A stretch of DNA of 64,000 nt from Sistotremastrum niveocremeum HHB9708 (Eukaryota; Basidiomycota; Agaricomycetes; Sistotremastrales; Sistotremastraceae): assembly GCA_001630475.1 (NCBI GenBank), contig KV419417.1, positions 198,174 to 262,173 of the forward strand. The letters are read 5' to 3'. Under the pieces are notes generated by a model that was not told where the DNA came from, did no database searches, and saw nothing but the letters and a program-made list of their open reading frames with translations. This document shows positions 36,742-48,570 of the stretch, one piece after another. Both the position numbers and the translations under genes were made by a program. Each line of letters starts with the position of its first letter. The stretch's first letter is position 1.

Positions 36742-37213
36742 CTACGGATTCGGATTTTTGTTTCAGACTGTGGTCATTTCTGGTCTTAAGAATTGTTACT
36801 TACTTACTCTCAATATATGGTCAATATATAGGAACAAAACCGCCCGATTCGCCTTCTCGTTATTTTCAAGATCGCATCTTCATTCTTTTCCCAAGTTCTT
36901 TGGACAGACCTGCTGGGCGCTTATTTGTATTCTGCGCTCTAGCGCTCGCTCTTCAACAGCAGATGCCGAATGACTGACGACAGATAACCCCTAAGCCTCG
37001 TCTGCTGAGAAATCAAGCGTATAGATAAAGGGTACCTCTGATTCAGCCAAACATGCCATTCGATGCCACGGTTCAATTGACGATAGCGTGCTATTGCGAT
37101 CGCAAGGGGGGACCATGATATATCCGAAGCGGCCATCCGCATGTCTCGCCATCTGCTTTCCCCACAGTCCCTTCTCTAGATATCGAGCCAATTCAGCGCT
37201 ACGATACAGGACG
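36742..37213. other. Intergenic, AKR 2 promoter
   Basis: About 470 bp. A minus-strand frame (37275-36991) overlaps the AKR 2 start and has no known motif; not called. Confidence 0.4.
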
Positions 37214-38312
37214 ATGTCGACGACCAATACTCCTAGAAGTGTACCCACTAAGACTTTGAACGACGGGCATGCCATTCCTATTATCGGGTTTGGAACTGGG
37301 TATGACGTACTGCACCTCTTTAGACCATCGAATTGCTAAATTGATATTGCACAGAACGGCCTTGTATGGGAAAGCAGCCGACGCTGCTGTAACTCAGGCC
37401 ATCAACGTTGGCTTCAGACATCTGGATGGAGCTCAGATGTACAAGAACGAAGATTCGCTGGGTGTCGCTATCTCGCAATTCGCACCTCGATCATCGTTGT
37501 TCGTCACTACCAAGCTTGGAAAAGCCACCCCAGAGACCGTCCGGGAGCTATTCCTCGACTCATTGAAGAAGCTCCAAGTGGACTATGTGGATCTCTTCTT
37601 GATCCATACGCCGACTTTGATAGATGGGAAGATCAAGGAGACATGGGCAGAGTTGGAGAAGCTGAAAGGGGAGGGTCTGGCTAAGAGCATTGGGGTATCA
37701 AACTTTCGAGTGAAGGATCTCGAAGAGTTGCTCGCGCATGCGAAGATCGTCCCAGCCATCAACCAAGTGCGCAACATATCTCTTGTTCAGAGCCATCACT
37801 GACATTTATACCCTCCGACAACCAGATCGAATTCCATCCCTACGTCATCACTCAAGCTCAGCGCATTCTCGACTTCAGCAACAAACATAACATCGTGATC
37901 GAGTCGTATGGTGGCCTCACTTCGGTCTTCCGTCGTCCTGGAGGTCCCGTCGATGCGGTGGTAGCCAAGATCAAGCAGAGGCTCGTCGACGTATCTGGAA
38001 ATTCGGGGATCACAGATGGACAGGTCATCCTCAAGTGGCTTCAAGCCAAGGGCATAGTTGCTGTCACGTACGTGAACATCCGTGAAGGGAGCCCTCGTGA
38101 GCTGACCGCGCCGTAGAACTTCCTCAAAGAAAGAGCGACTGGAAGAATATCTGGAGACTTATAATTTGCCGGATTTAAAGAGCGAAGAAGTTCAAAAGAT
38201 CGACGCAGCAGGAACATCCGAGAAATTTCGACAGTTCGTGAGTGAGATCTTGTCGTACCCCTATAGGTGCTAATACCGAGAACTGCAGATGAAGCACATG
38301 GACGAGGAGTAG
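37214..38312 (+). CDS. Aldo-keto reductase 2
   Basis: Paralogue of AKR 1. It starts MSTTNTPRSVPTKTLNDG, then PIIGFGTG across the first intron. The tetrad is intact: Asp and Tyr in HLDGAQMYKNEDSLG, Lys in VTTKLGKA and His in FLIHTP. The GVSNFRVKDLEELL block and QIEFHPYV follow. The C-terminal exons give SSKKERLEEYLETYNLPDL and the short tail MKHMDEE. NADPH-dependent carbonyl reduction is expected; the substrate is unknown. The exon structure matches AKR 1 (first intron after FGTG, last exon MKHMD), so the two are duplicates now about 30 kb apart on opposite strands. The tail is shorter than that of AKR 1. Confidence 0.9.
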
Positions 38313-38417
38313 CTCTCCGTAAGGATTAAGAAAAGAACCCTGCATGCGTGCACCGAAAGAATCGAGAAAGCAGAAGTCTACTAGTATACGTACAATATCA
38401 ATGCTCTAACAAAAATA

Positions 38418-39066
38418 TCAAAAATACTCGATAACATACATGACCTCACGGCAAACGACATACATCGCTCCATCGGAGTACAACCCAACAACCTCGCAAT
38501 CCATCTCATCCATCTGGTCAGGGAGTTTCAAACGAGTCCAATTGGTCCATCGCTCTCCTTCGTGTCTCGCTCCGCACAAAATCCAACGACTCCCATGAAT
38601 GACATGCAGAAGTTCGGTCCATTCGCTGATCGGCGATGTGCCTATCGGGGCTGGCCATGCCAAAGCCCATGGGTCGTGTCTTGGAAGTATATCTGATACA
38701 GCGTACCATATCAGCGGCGTCCACGTTGGCATAGGAGGTGACCGTCCAGGGATTGGAACTTGTAATGCTCTGAGCACGAGCGTCGGAAGTCTCTCTACTG
38801 GGATCGACTGCAGAGCTTCTCTGGCCGGAACTACAAGCGACGATACATCTGATGCGCTGTGCCATATTTGTTTAGACTGAAAGCATATTGTTCGAAAGTG
38901 CGTTGACGTCTGAGAGAGGAATACAAGAGCTCAGATAATGATTGCGGGATGCCTATGAGGCCAGAATTCTAGAAATGACCTGAGATACGCTGAGAATATC
39001 CCGAAGTGTCGACCCTTCAAGAATGAGAACGATTAGCTCGACTGGCAGCTCATCGAAAGTGATCAT
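38418..39066 (-). CDS. F-box protein, short C-terminus
   Basis: Probable substrate receptor of an SCF ubiquitin ligase. It starts MITFDELPVELIVLILEGST, a clear F-box helix 1 (LP.E....IL), then ILSVSQ and, after one intron, TSTHFRTICFQSKQIWHSAS, the usual F-box 'W' end. A middle section (ALQSIPVERLPTLVLRAL, WTPLIWYAVSD) resembles agaricomycete F-box proteins, but the C-terminus stops at about 200 residues. Most such proteins continue through a longer repeat-like domain, so this one may be truncated. An upstream Met (39165) is possible. It shares a 150-bp divergent promoter with the zinc-finger gene at 39217. Confidence 0.6.
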
Positions 39067-39216
39067 CCAGGATCCAGACGACCTGCCCAATGTGGTTCGG
39101 AGGACGGAAATTCGGGTAATGCCGGGCGGCGCTTCAAAGGGATCGACGCATTGCTGACTAAGCATTCCTTTCTCACCACGAAAGCATCCGTCCGACCCTT
39201 ACCAAACGTGAAAATC

Positions 39217-39797
39217 ATGGGAAAACGGAAGACACCAATCATCTTAACCACAGTTGAGAATCTTCAGGTAAATTGGCGCGTTCTTCGACGTGTTTGGCGC
39301 GTTCTTCGACGTGTTTGACGCGTTCCTTACGCGTTTTGAAAATTTCAGATCAAATTTTCGAACGGGAAATCTGTGGTTTATTGCGAGGCCTGTGGACGCG
39401 ACGTCCTGATGGGGGCAATAGATGCAGGGATCTGGAACTTCAGAGTACACGAAAGGAGTAAAGAGCATCAGAAGAACGTGAAACGACTACACGGTATTCC
39501 TAGGATCAGCAAGTGGTTCCAGAAGGAAGATGACGAGACATCCACTGCCCCAATGCGGACTCAGCGCCAAAGGCCACTCGTCGCGTAGGTCACGAAATAC
39601 TACACTCCTTCAATGCGACTAACCAGCTGAGCAGAGTGGATGTGAACGAAGCCATTTCTGTATATAAATTCCACGAACAGTCGTGCTCGAACCCCGAAAG
39701 TTCGACTTTCGTGCCACCGACCCCTTCAGGGAGCTTGGTCGTTCTTACACCAGATGGAGCTTCTCAAAGCGTTCTGAAAACCGAACAGCTATTATGA
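39217..39797 (+). CDS. Small C2H2-type zinc-finger protein
   Basis: Three exons. MGKRKTPIILTTVENLQ, then IKFSNGKSVVYCEACGRDVL with WNFRVHERSKEHQKNVKRLH, then VDVNEAISVYKFHEQSCSNP and SGSLVVLTPDGASQSVLKTE. The finger has C-x2-C, a 17-residue gap, then H-x5-H, like U1/matrin or BED-type fingers found in single-strand or transposon-associated proteins. Junction phases agree (LVA|VDV), which supports the third exon. The protein is about 145 residues and basic in the middle. It could be a domesticated or orphaned DNA-binding part of a mobile element; nothing else of such an element is seen. The first intron holds a 21-bp tandem repeat. Confidence 0.55.
39275..39338. repeat. 21-bp tandem repeat inside an intron
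   Basis: Two exact units of GGCGCGTTCTTCGACGTGTTT begin at 39275 and 39296, followed by one degenerate unit from 39317. The array fills most of the first intron of the zinc-finger gene. Confidence 0.85.
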
Positions 39798-40566
39798 GCT
39801 CCGGCGTCCGGCTTCTAACAGTCCCAGGCCCATACGGTCTGTGTACGAAGTCCCTTCATGACTCGGAGCTCTGAAGCTCCTCCATATTTGCATGTCAAGA
39901 AGTCTTGCTTTAGTCTTATTGCTTATTTAGGTCATTCGCTGTCTTGTCAAAAATAGCTCAACTTTCTCTTTCACACATTGACGCTTGCATCAAGTGGTTT
40001 CTTTCTCACATAATCCTGATGCTGTCTGGTGATGCTCCTTTCGGAACTCACTGACCTTTCGAGATAGGGTGATCCCAGAATTTCACCAGCGCCACGTTCC
40101 ATCGGCGTTCCATGCAGAGTCTTTGAAAAATTAGAAGGAAATGACACCAGACCGTGAGTCCATGACGTCGTATTCGTTCCCTTTTTTTCTTTCATTCGGT
40201 CGAGGCTGTTCATCCCGAGCGTTTGCGCCGAAATATGTCCAAAGCTATGGTTGAAGCTTCAATATATCGGATCGCATCGGAAGTTCCCTACCACAGCTGT
40301 TTCTTTCTAAACTTGAACGCGATGTTGAACGCAGTCGATGCCGAACGTATTGTACAGTATCCTGGAAGCCAGATTCGTTACCCCTCTGAGCCTCATTCTC
40401 TTGCATCTATATCCATCAGTCTTTCTGGCCGAAGGAATCTCAAGATTCTCAACAGCAAGTCATGATGAACTCATTTATTATCGAATTCGAATCCTTGTTT
40501 CGAACAAGTCTGAAGTCGCCCCAGGCTGCCACCCATCTGACTTGAGTGACCACGGACATTTGAAAC
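39798..40566. other. Intergenic upstream of P450 E
   Basis: About 770 bp with no exon pattern; presumed P450 E promoter. Confidence 0.4.
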
Positions 40567-42621
40567 ATGACCGATACGATACTGTTCCTCTGTTGTGGGC
40601 TACTGCTCGCCCTCATCCCTCTGTTCCGTTACCTCCGGGATCGCAATCGCCTTCCTTTGCCCCCAGGTCCGAAAGGCCTCCCCTTTGTCGGAAATATGCT
40701 CGACATGCCCAAATACTTTGAATGGTTTACTTATCATGAATGGACACAGAAATACGGTCCGCCTAGTTTATTTCGCATACAATCTACTGCAATTTATCGA
40801 GCCATTTCAGGCGATGTGGCTCACATATCAGTGTTTGGTCAGCCCATTATCGTCCTTGGATCGCATGCTGCCTCCACAGACGTACTCGTTCGGAAGGCGG
40901 CCATTTCCTCAGATCGACCTGTGTTCACAATGGGCGGGAAAATGTGCGTATTTGCCACTTTTGAATTTACTTTCTCCAATTCCCTTCAGGGTTGGGTGGG
41001 ATAATGCGATGCCTCTATTACAGTATCACGATCGTCGGTTGAAGAAAATGCGCCGGATCAGCGGCCTCTTGATGGGAACGCGATCTTCGACGCATCTCTG
41101 GGACGTCGAGGAACACTTGACGAGAAGATTGATCAAGAAAATATACAACGATATGCAAGTTGGAGACTCCGAGGGACGAAAATTGCCAGACAGGATTAGG
41201 TGGTTGGCTGCGGCCATCATTCTTCGCATTACTCGTGAGGATTCAACTCATTGATATCCCTTGGACGCCTTAGATTGATTCCGCGTTAGATGGGTATGCT
41301 GCCGCTGACGAAGACGATCCACTTGTCAATATAGCGACCGAGGCTATGAAAACCTTTGGGCAATCGGTAGAACCAGGAGTATGGGCTGTGGATTTTATTC
41401 CTGCTTGTAAGCGGCTTCTGGAGAATTTTGATGGAGAGAGTATTTAACTTACTTGTAACTCATAGTACGACATCTACCCAGCTGGTTTCCGTTTACTAAT
41501 TTCCAGAAAATCAGTAGAGAATGGAGTTCACACGTGGACGCCCTCTCACAAACGCCATTGGACTTTGTAAAGAAACAAATGGTCAGTGCTCATACTGAAG
41601 CTAAGAATGAAGAACTGATCATGACGTACGTTCTAGAGCGTTGGGACTGCACCATTTTCTCTCGCCAGAGCTCTGCTGGACCAAGCAGGGCCGGATATGG
41701 ACCCTCAGGAAGAATTTGAAATCAAGTGGACTACAACCTCCTTATATGGTGCGGGTGCAGACACCACAGCGGCGCAGATATATTTCTTCTTTCTTCTCAT
41801 GATATTACATCCCGAAGTGCAACGAAGGGCGCAATCCGAGCTAGATAAAGTGCTTTGTGGAGAGAGGCTCCCGTCGTTAAGGGATCGACAGGACGGCGTC
41901 TTACCCTACGTCGATGTCCTGGTGAAGGAGCTCATTCGATTTTCCCCCGTCGTTCCAGCCAATACCCCGCATGTTATGACAGAAGAGGCTGAGTATCGAG
42001 GATGGAGAATACCAAAGGGTGCAATCGTGATCGCAAATCTCTGGTGAGATTCGTAAAGTTTCATCTCTGATGCCTTCTGACCGATTTCGGCAGGGGTATA
42101 AGTCGAGATCCACTCATGTATCCCAATCCGGATATTTTCAGACCCGAGCGCTTCTTGACGAAGGCACAGGGTGGCGATTGCGAAACAGTCGAAGATATCC
42201 AGTTTGATCCAGCCAAAATAATTTTCGGATACGGACGGAGGTGATTTGATCATGGCCTTGAGTATCCGGCGTTCTGATTGTCATCGTGATGTAGGAGTTG
42301 TCCAGGACAGATTCTAGCCGAGCTCTCGGTCTGGAGCGCTGTCGCTTTGTGTCTTGCCGTCTTCCAGATTGATGGTGTCAAAGGAGAAGAGCCTTCGCCC
42401 TACGACCAAGAACCGGGAATCATCACGTATGTCTCATAGTCTGATATTCATCTCGCGCTTCTGACCAAGTGTGCTCCGTTTTCGATAGCCATCCCAAGGC
42501 GTTCAAATGCAGAATCAGTGTTCGATCCACCCAAGCTCAAGAACTTTTGAATTCTATTCCTGACCACGATGTGACAGCTTGGATGCATCCATGGCCGAAA
42601 AAGAGCACGTTCAATGAGTAG
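40567..42621 (+). CDS. Cytochrome P450, OrdA-like (P450 E)
   Basis: Intact OrdA-like P450. The short anchor ILFLCCGLLLALIPLF leads to LPLPPGPKGLPFVGN. Blocks in order: GDVAHISVFGQPIIVL, SSDRPVFTMGGKM, MRRISGLLMGTRSSTHLWDV, GYAAADEDDPLVNIATEAM and RHLPSWFPFTNFQKI. The I-helix is YGAGADTTAAQIYFFF, K-helix KELIRFSPVVP, then FRPERFLTKAQGGDCETVED and haem FGYGRR-SCPGQILAELS. The end PDHDVTAWMHPWPKK groups it with P450 G, H and I on the right rather than with C. About ten introns; the donor after exon 1 is GTCCGC, slightly off consensus. Substrate unknown. Confidence 0.9.
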
Positions 42622-43059
42622 CATATGGTAGCCAGCAGTCGACGTATTATGGTGGTTTTGTTATCGATTCCTGGGGTTTCTGTAATAGATATCCGTTTGG
42701 AACATGGGTAGTTTTGATAGTGCTAATCGGTGGTGGTGGTGGTGTGCTACTAGTATTCGGAGTCAGATGAAAGAGCATGCGCAGAGCGGAGTCTAAATTT
42801 TGGTTCCGTTTGGCCACACCATCGAGGACCCAGATAAGCCAGATAAGCCAGCAAAGCTGAACAATTTGGCATTTGATGCAGGACGTAGGAGCTACACTGC
42901 CGAATGCGCGCTTTTTGCCTTCCAAAATGCGACTAGCTATACATGTAGAATGATGCTGTGGCGCCGGTCTCGCAATCATCCACTGTACGTATATATAGGG
43001 CTTCTCTCGGCCATCACGCAAGCGAAAATTTCGTAGAACGAGTGCATCTGATGACTCTT
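42622..43059. other. Convergent intergenic, P450 E / CYP63-like 2
   Basis: Both stops face this spacer. It includes a short GGT microsatellite near 42729-42745. No exon is seen. Confidence 0.4.
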
Positions 43060-45244
43060 TCAGGTAGACTTTCCAAACCGCACCCATAGTCCTCCCTGAT
43101 CAACAAATAAGACAAGATAGACAAGAAAGAATAGGTAACATACCTTGGCATACAGCGTCAACGCAGTCGCCGGCCAGACTTTTTCCACCTTCGCCCTGCC
43201 CCTCCCCTCCTTCTTCCACGAAGCTGGTGGACGCGATCCTTCAGGTTGAAATTCCGGCGTCAACTCAAACGAGTCGAATTCTTGAAGCAAGCGGACCAAG
43301 AAGAATGAAGCTTCGTTAATTGCGAATTGCTGCCCGACACACTGTGAATTATGTCAATAAAAGCTCTCGGTAGGAGTGACTCAAACGTACGACGCGAGGC
43401 CCAGCACTGAAAGGCAGGAAAATGAAGGGATTTTTAATCACGAGGTCCATGCGTTCGTCGAGCCAGCGATTGGGATCGAAGTCGTTGACGTCTTTACCCC
43501 ATATTCCTGCGTGGCGCTGAAGGAGGAATATGATCGAGAAGACAGGTGTGCTGGCCGGCATGTAGTAGGGCTTTCCCTTCGCCCGAGGGATGACAGTCGC
43601 CTTCGAGGCCGATGCTCGGGGAATGATAGGAACAGGTGGGAATAGGCGCAATGTTTCGTTCAGTACGGCGCGCACTAAAAACTCGAGTTAAACAGATGTG
43701 GCTAACCATTAATTTATGACTTACAATATTCTAGTTGTCGAAGATCTTCAGGCGCGGGCACTTTGCCAGGAGGACACGCAGTTAAGACTTCTTCACGGAC
43801 TCTTGCTAACACGTCGGGATATTGTGCCAGGAAATATATAACGAACGTGAGCAAGGAAGACGTCTGAGACGAAGGGGTCAGCGCAAGAGCAAGTCACGCG
43901 GATGAGAACTTGCCGAATCTCGGGAAGCGAGCAAGATGCTCAGTAGTTCGTCTCGAATCATTTTGGGATCTGGTACACGCGATGAACATGAGTAAATGGT
44001 CCAGGATGAGTCAGTTCGGCTTACCGTCTATCTTCTTTGACATGTATTGCAAGAAATTCGTTTCCTCGCCAGCCTTGACGTATCCCGATGATTGATCTTG
44101 GCGGTTCTCTTGAAGTACTGTCCGAACCATAGGACCCAGATATCGATTGATGGCAGCGACCGCTTTGGCAGTCTTATCCCCAAACATCTCGATAAGAGGC
44201 CATATATTACCGAGTCGAGCACGAGTAGACATGAGTTGCTGTGCTTCCTCGAAAGCTTGTGCAAATTCGCCAAACTCTCCTTCGATGGCGGATCCTTTTG
44301 GCCCAAGCTTGGCTTTTCCAGCCTGAGGAAGTGGCATAAGAAGAGTACCAAGAGTCTCGCCGAATAACTGGTAGTGGCCTCAGCTCAGTAATGAATGCGA
44401 CAGCGAGGCTTGACGACTCACGAAAGAGGACGCGGTGTCCAAAGTAAATCGGGCGAAAAGGTCTTGGGCATCGATGGCAGTTTTCCCGAAACCCTTTAGG
44501 ATATCGAGCGTTCGAGCGGTGTGTTGCTCGAAGAACTCGAAGTCGGAAATCCTTTCTTTTACGAAGAAAGGGCGTGTCATGGCACGATGCATTCTCCAGG
44601 TATCGCCGTCAGTGTTGAAGATCCCATCGCCCAGGACAGTTTCACTGTGATGAAATGATAGTCAGACACAGAATCGAGGGTCGGCAGACGGCGTAGAACT
44701 CACCAAATTTCTTTCAACTTTCTACCTCGCTCAAATTTATCAAATCCACTCGACACAACACATTTGATGACGTTGTCGTCCCGAGTGAAAATCTGAAAGA
44801 CCGCCGGGAGTCATGAGACACAGTTTTACTCTGAAAATGACAGTTACTGACATGATCTCCCCACAGCAATCGAAGGTTGATAGTGTCGGATTGATATTCC
44901 TCGAAAAGACTGTCCAAATATTCCTGAAGATAGCGCTCCTTGATGCCTTTCATTGCTGCTATCATGATGTCGAGGTTCCCTGGCCAGCGACCAACGACTT
45001 TTGGGATTTCTATCGCACCCAGTCTTTCAGCTTCTCTTGCTTGTTTCGATCCTTCCATCCATACGCGTATTGCTCCCCATGTCGGCACAGAAAGCAAGCG
45101 AAGTAGAAAAAGCAAAAACCATGGCACGTCGCCAAGCAAAAATTTGACGAGAAGAGTAGTGCCAAATATTGGGACAACGAGCGAAGGAATAATCGTCGTC
45201 AGAAGATATTGACGGCGGTATGCCGTGTAGTCTTCAGAAAACAT
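43060..45244 (-). CDS. Cytochrome P450, CYP63-like (CYP52-related), copy 2
   Basis: Paralogue of the 17.8-20.0 kb gene. MFSEDYTAYRRQYLLTTIIP opens two N-terminal hydrophobic stretches. Then VGRWPGNLDIMIAAMKGIKE, DKFERGRKLKEIW, VLGDGIFNTDGDTWRMHRA with MTRPFFVKERISDFEFF, and DLFARFTLDTASSFLFGETL. The I-helix region LLSILLASRDTSS has Ser where copy 1 has Gly. K-helix NETLRLFPPVP, FDPNRWLDERM and haem FSAGPRV-CVGQQFAINEAS follow; the end is GGLWVRFGKST. The fold and cysteine ligand are intact. Alkane or fatty-acid hydroxylase-like activity is inferred from the CYP63/CYP52 group. Confidence 0.9.
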
Positions 45245-46050
45245 GGCGGCAAAAGAGAGGTTGCTAAGGGTTTCAAGGGTTGTTTTCTTGATGAATTCAT
45301 TTTCCTTGCTTGTGCTGTAAAACGCCGCTGTTGGCGGTCAGGCACTCCCGTTAATAGTGTCCAAGCGAAGAGGTGCCGGCGCTCGGCAAACCCCTGCTGG
45401 GCTATCTGACTCGCTGATGTCTTCTATTGACGAGAATGCAGCCAAAACTATATGCACGACCTCAGTTGAGAACTGGGCGAATTTAAAGTAAAACAATAGT
45501 AGGTACTCAGCCTCAGCGAGGAGACGATTCCCTAATCTTCATGGATATAGTGGGTACCCGAGGCCCTGAACGTCGGCCTAGATGCGGTCTTCAACTCGTC
45601 AGCGACGTCAAACCCATTTTCGGTCCTATGTCTTGACGTAGAAAATCCGAAGTGGTTGTAGACAGTGCTCTGGACGAGGTGAGTTACCATCTCTCGCCCT
45701 TTGCGAGGTCTCATGCGGAGGCGCAGTATCTACAACTCCTTGACGGTTGCCCCGGATGCTAGCCTACCAGGACGTGGCTATATGAACACCATGATATCAC
45801 CGCACCGCCTCTTTTCCATGAACTGCGAAGACAGAGAAGAGAACCTCAAAAATTCGGTCATCGAACAATCTTGAGGACACGTCCGAGTCGATGCCCCGAC
45901 GACACCATCTCCGGATTGAGTTGGACCCTGTGGAACACTTCATCTGCATTCACGCCTCATCTCCCCTCCCTCCGAACATTCTTTATATCATCTCGAAATG
46001 CAGACACATCGACGAATGTCTTCCCTTCATCAGAGTCGAGCCAGCCATAG
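45245..46050. other. Divergent promoter region, CYP63-like 2 / P450 G
   Basis: About 800 bp between two divergent P450 starts. No exon is seen. A shared regulatory region is possible from position alone. Confidence 0.4.
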
Positions 46051-48104
46051 ATGATGGAGCCATTGATCTTCGCAGGTCTTGGGTTGTTTCTTACGGCCTG
46101 CTACCTTCTACAACGCATTTTGCGACCCGCGAGATATCGACCCCTTCCGCCTGGACCTAGGCAGCTACCGTTGATAGGAAACGCTCTTGATCTACCGAAA
46201 TCTCATGAATGGTATACGTATCACGAATGGGCCAAACAATACGGTCTGTCCTTGTGTTTATCTGGTTACAATCTCGTGCTGATCTCGTTGAAGGCGACGT
46301 GATTTACCTCTCTGTGTTGGGAAAGCCAGTCATCATATTGAACTCCCATGAAGCAGCCGTGGATCTCCTCATCAAGAAGGCAGCTATTTACTCGGATAGG
46401 CCCACATCTACCATGGGCGGGAAAATGTAATCATCAGTTACCAGTATTCCGTTCACTCTTCTTGTTACTGAGCGGATTTATAGAGTCGGCTGGGAAGATT
46501 CCATCGCACTCGTTCCATATCATCGCCAGTTCAAAACAATGCGACGTTGGTTCGGTCTGTTGATGGGAACTCGCTCATCGACACATTTATGGGATGTTGA
46601 AGAACAGATGACGAAGAGATTCATCCGCAAGGTCTACAACGGTGTCATGGGGGGAGACCGCGAAGGCTTGAAAGTCGAAGAGAAGATTCGGTGGACCGCT
46701 GGTGCCATCATTCTTCGTATCACATGTGAGCTTCTCTGGCCAGATCTCATTTCTAAGGGTTGTTGATCTTGCGTCAGACGGATATGCTGTTGCGGAGAAA
46801 GACGACCCGTTCATCCAATTAGCGGGCAACGCTATGGAATCATTTTCCCAATCAATGGAACCAGGGGTGTGGGCTGTTGATTTTTTCCCGATTTGTAAGT
46901 GGCATATCTATTATATTCCTGGAAATAGTATCTTAAAGTGTTCTTCCCATCTCAGTACGTCATCTCCCATCTTGGTTTCCCCTAGCGCATTTTAAAAGGA
47001 TTGGGAAGAAATGGAGGGCACTTATAGATGACGTTGGGAAGACGCCGCTTGATTTCGTTAAGAATCAGATAGTAAGCCATTTGCTTCGCGCGATAACGCG
47101 TCGTTTACAGTCTTTAGATGCAAGGAACTGCCCCGCTCTCCTTCGTAAGAGACCTACTAGAAGAAAGAGGGCCGGAGATGACTCCCGCCGATGAGTCTCT
47201 GATTCAATGGGCGGCCGTTGGCGTGTATACAGGGGGTGCTGATACCACTGTCTCGGCCATATATTCTTTCTTTTTAGCAATGACGTCACATCCAGAAATA
47301 CAAAAGCGAGCTCAATCTGAACTGGATCACGTTCTTTGTAACGAGAGGCTCCCAACCTTGCAGGACCGACAAAATGGCCTATTCCCATACATCGATGCGT
47401 TGGCGAAAGAGATAGTTCGATGGGCGCCTGTGGTACCCGCAGGACTCCCGCATGCTTTGAGAGAAGAGGATGAATATCGCGGGTGGAGGATTCCCAAAGG
47501 CTCGCAGATATATGCAAACATATGGTAGGTTTGATCGCTTAGCCAATGGCCGTAATTTCTTTTATTAAAAGGATCCTACAGGGGGATTACTCGGAATGCT
47601 ACCATGTATCCATCTCCCCACGAGTTCAGGCCTGAGCGCTTCCTCACCAAAGCCCAGGGCGGGGATTGTGAGACAGAAAATGATCTTCCTCTCGACCCAA
47701 CCAAGATCATATTTGGTTACGGGAAAAGGTAAACAATATGCGTTAAGAGTTGTTTCTGTTCTTACCTAGTCCCCCAACAGAAGCTGCCCAGGACAACACT
47801 TGGCTGAACTTTCTATCTGGATCTCAATTGCCATGTCCCTTGCCGTATACAATATTAGCGCCATTAAAGGGCACGAACCTTCGGTGTATGACTGTGAACG
47901 TGGGGTGGTCGCGTATGTCTTTGCTTAGTTTCCTGCCAAGATTATCATTGATTTTTCTCTCTTGTATCCAGACATCCGAAGCCTTTCAAATGTGAAATCA
48001 GTGTTCGTTCGACGAAAGCAGAAGAATTGATCAAAGCTATACCCGACCATGATGTTACGGCCTGGATGCATCCACTGCCGAAGAAGCAAACGACGAAAGA
48101 ATAG
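46051..48104 (+). CDS. Cytochrome P450, OrdA-like (P450 G)
   Basis: First of three head-to-tail OrdA-like P450s. Anchor IFAGLGLFLTACYLLQRIL, hinge YRPLPPGPRQLPLIGN, then GDVIYLSVLGKPVIIL, YSDRPTSTMGGKM, MRRWFGLLMGTRSSTHLWDV, GYAVAEKDDPFIQLAGNAM and RHLPSWFPLAHFKRIG. I-helix YTGGADTTVSAIYSFF, K-helix KEIVRWAPVVP, FRPERFLTKAQGGDCETEND, haem FGYGKR-SCPGQHLAELS and end PDHDVTAWMHPLPKK. It is intact, with about ten introns. Very similar to P450 H and I, consistent with local unequal exchange. The window gives no substrate evidence. Confidence 0.9.
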
Positions 48105-48227
48105 GCATTCGCCCCCCATCTTCCGTCATGGATCATTAAAATCTGTTCATTCAAGTGATAGTCAGCTGAAAACTTTTGGGGATGCTGACGACTGTTATTG
48201 TGGCGGGGATCTCGATATCAGCCAAGT

Positions 48228-48570
48228 TACTGTACTAAAAGGACCATAGCGGATGGTCCCCTGTCCCCGGGGTCCACGGCCCCGGAATATTTTGCGGATG
48301 GTCCCTTGTCCCCGTGTATGTGTTCGCACCAATAAATGATCAGAATATTCCGAAAAATCGTAAATTTATTCTCAAGTGTGTCAAATCAATATATACGACC
48401 ATCCGATTCCTGGGTAACCCAAAACAAGCGAGAACTCTGCAATTTAACGTGTTTTAAGTGGAATATTTATGTGTTGTCCCTTGTCCCCGAGCGTCCCGCC
48501 GCTTCACCGCAGTGTGTTTTTCGCTGTCCCCTGTCCCCACCTGCTCCGCAATGGTTCTTTTAGTACAGTA
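48228..48570. mobile_element. MITE, 339 bp, TA target duplication
   Basis: The element spans 48230-48568. Its 24-bp terminal inverted repeats start CTGTACTAAAAG and differ at two positions (left 48230-48253, right 48545-48568). They are flanked by TA on both sides (48228-48229, 48569-48570). A TA duplication is typical of Tc1/mariner-type elements; that assignment is inference. There is no coding capacity. Four same-strand copies of GTCCCYTGTCCCC lie inside. Confidence 0.8.
48256..48538 (+). repeat. Four copies of GTCCCYTGTCCCC inside the MITE
   Basis: Copies at 48256-48268, 48301-48313, 48476-48488 and 48526-48538, two near each end and all in the same orientation. Each is itself a near-direct GTCCC doublet. 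They could be subterminal transposase-binding repeats. Confidence 0.85.

Noticed and set aside
37000-37275. 94-codon minus-strand frame over the AKR 2 start
   Set aside because: Overlaps a certain first exon and promoter; no homology recognised.
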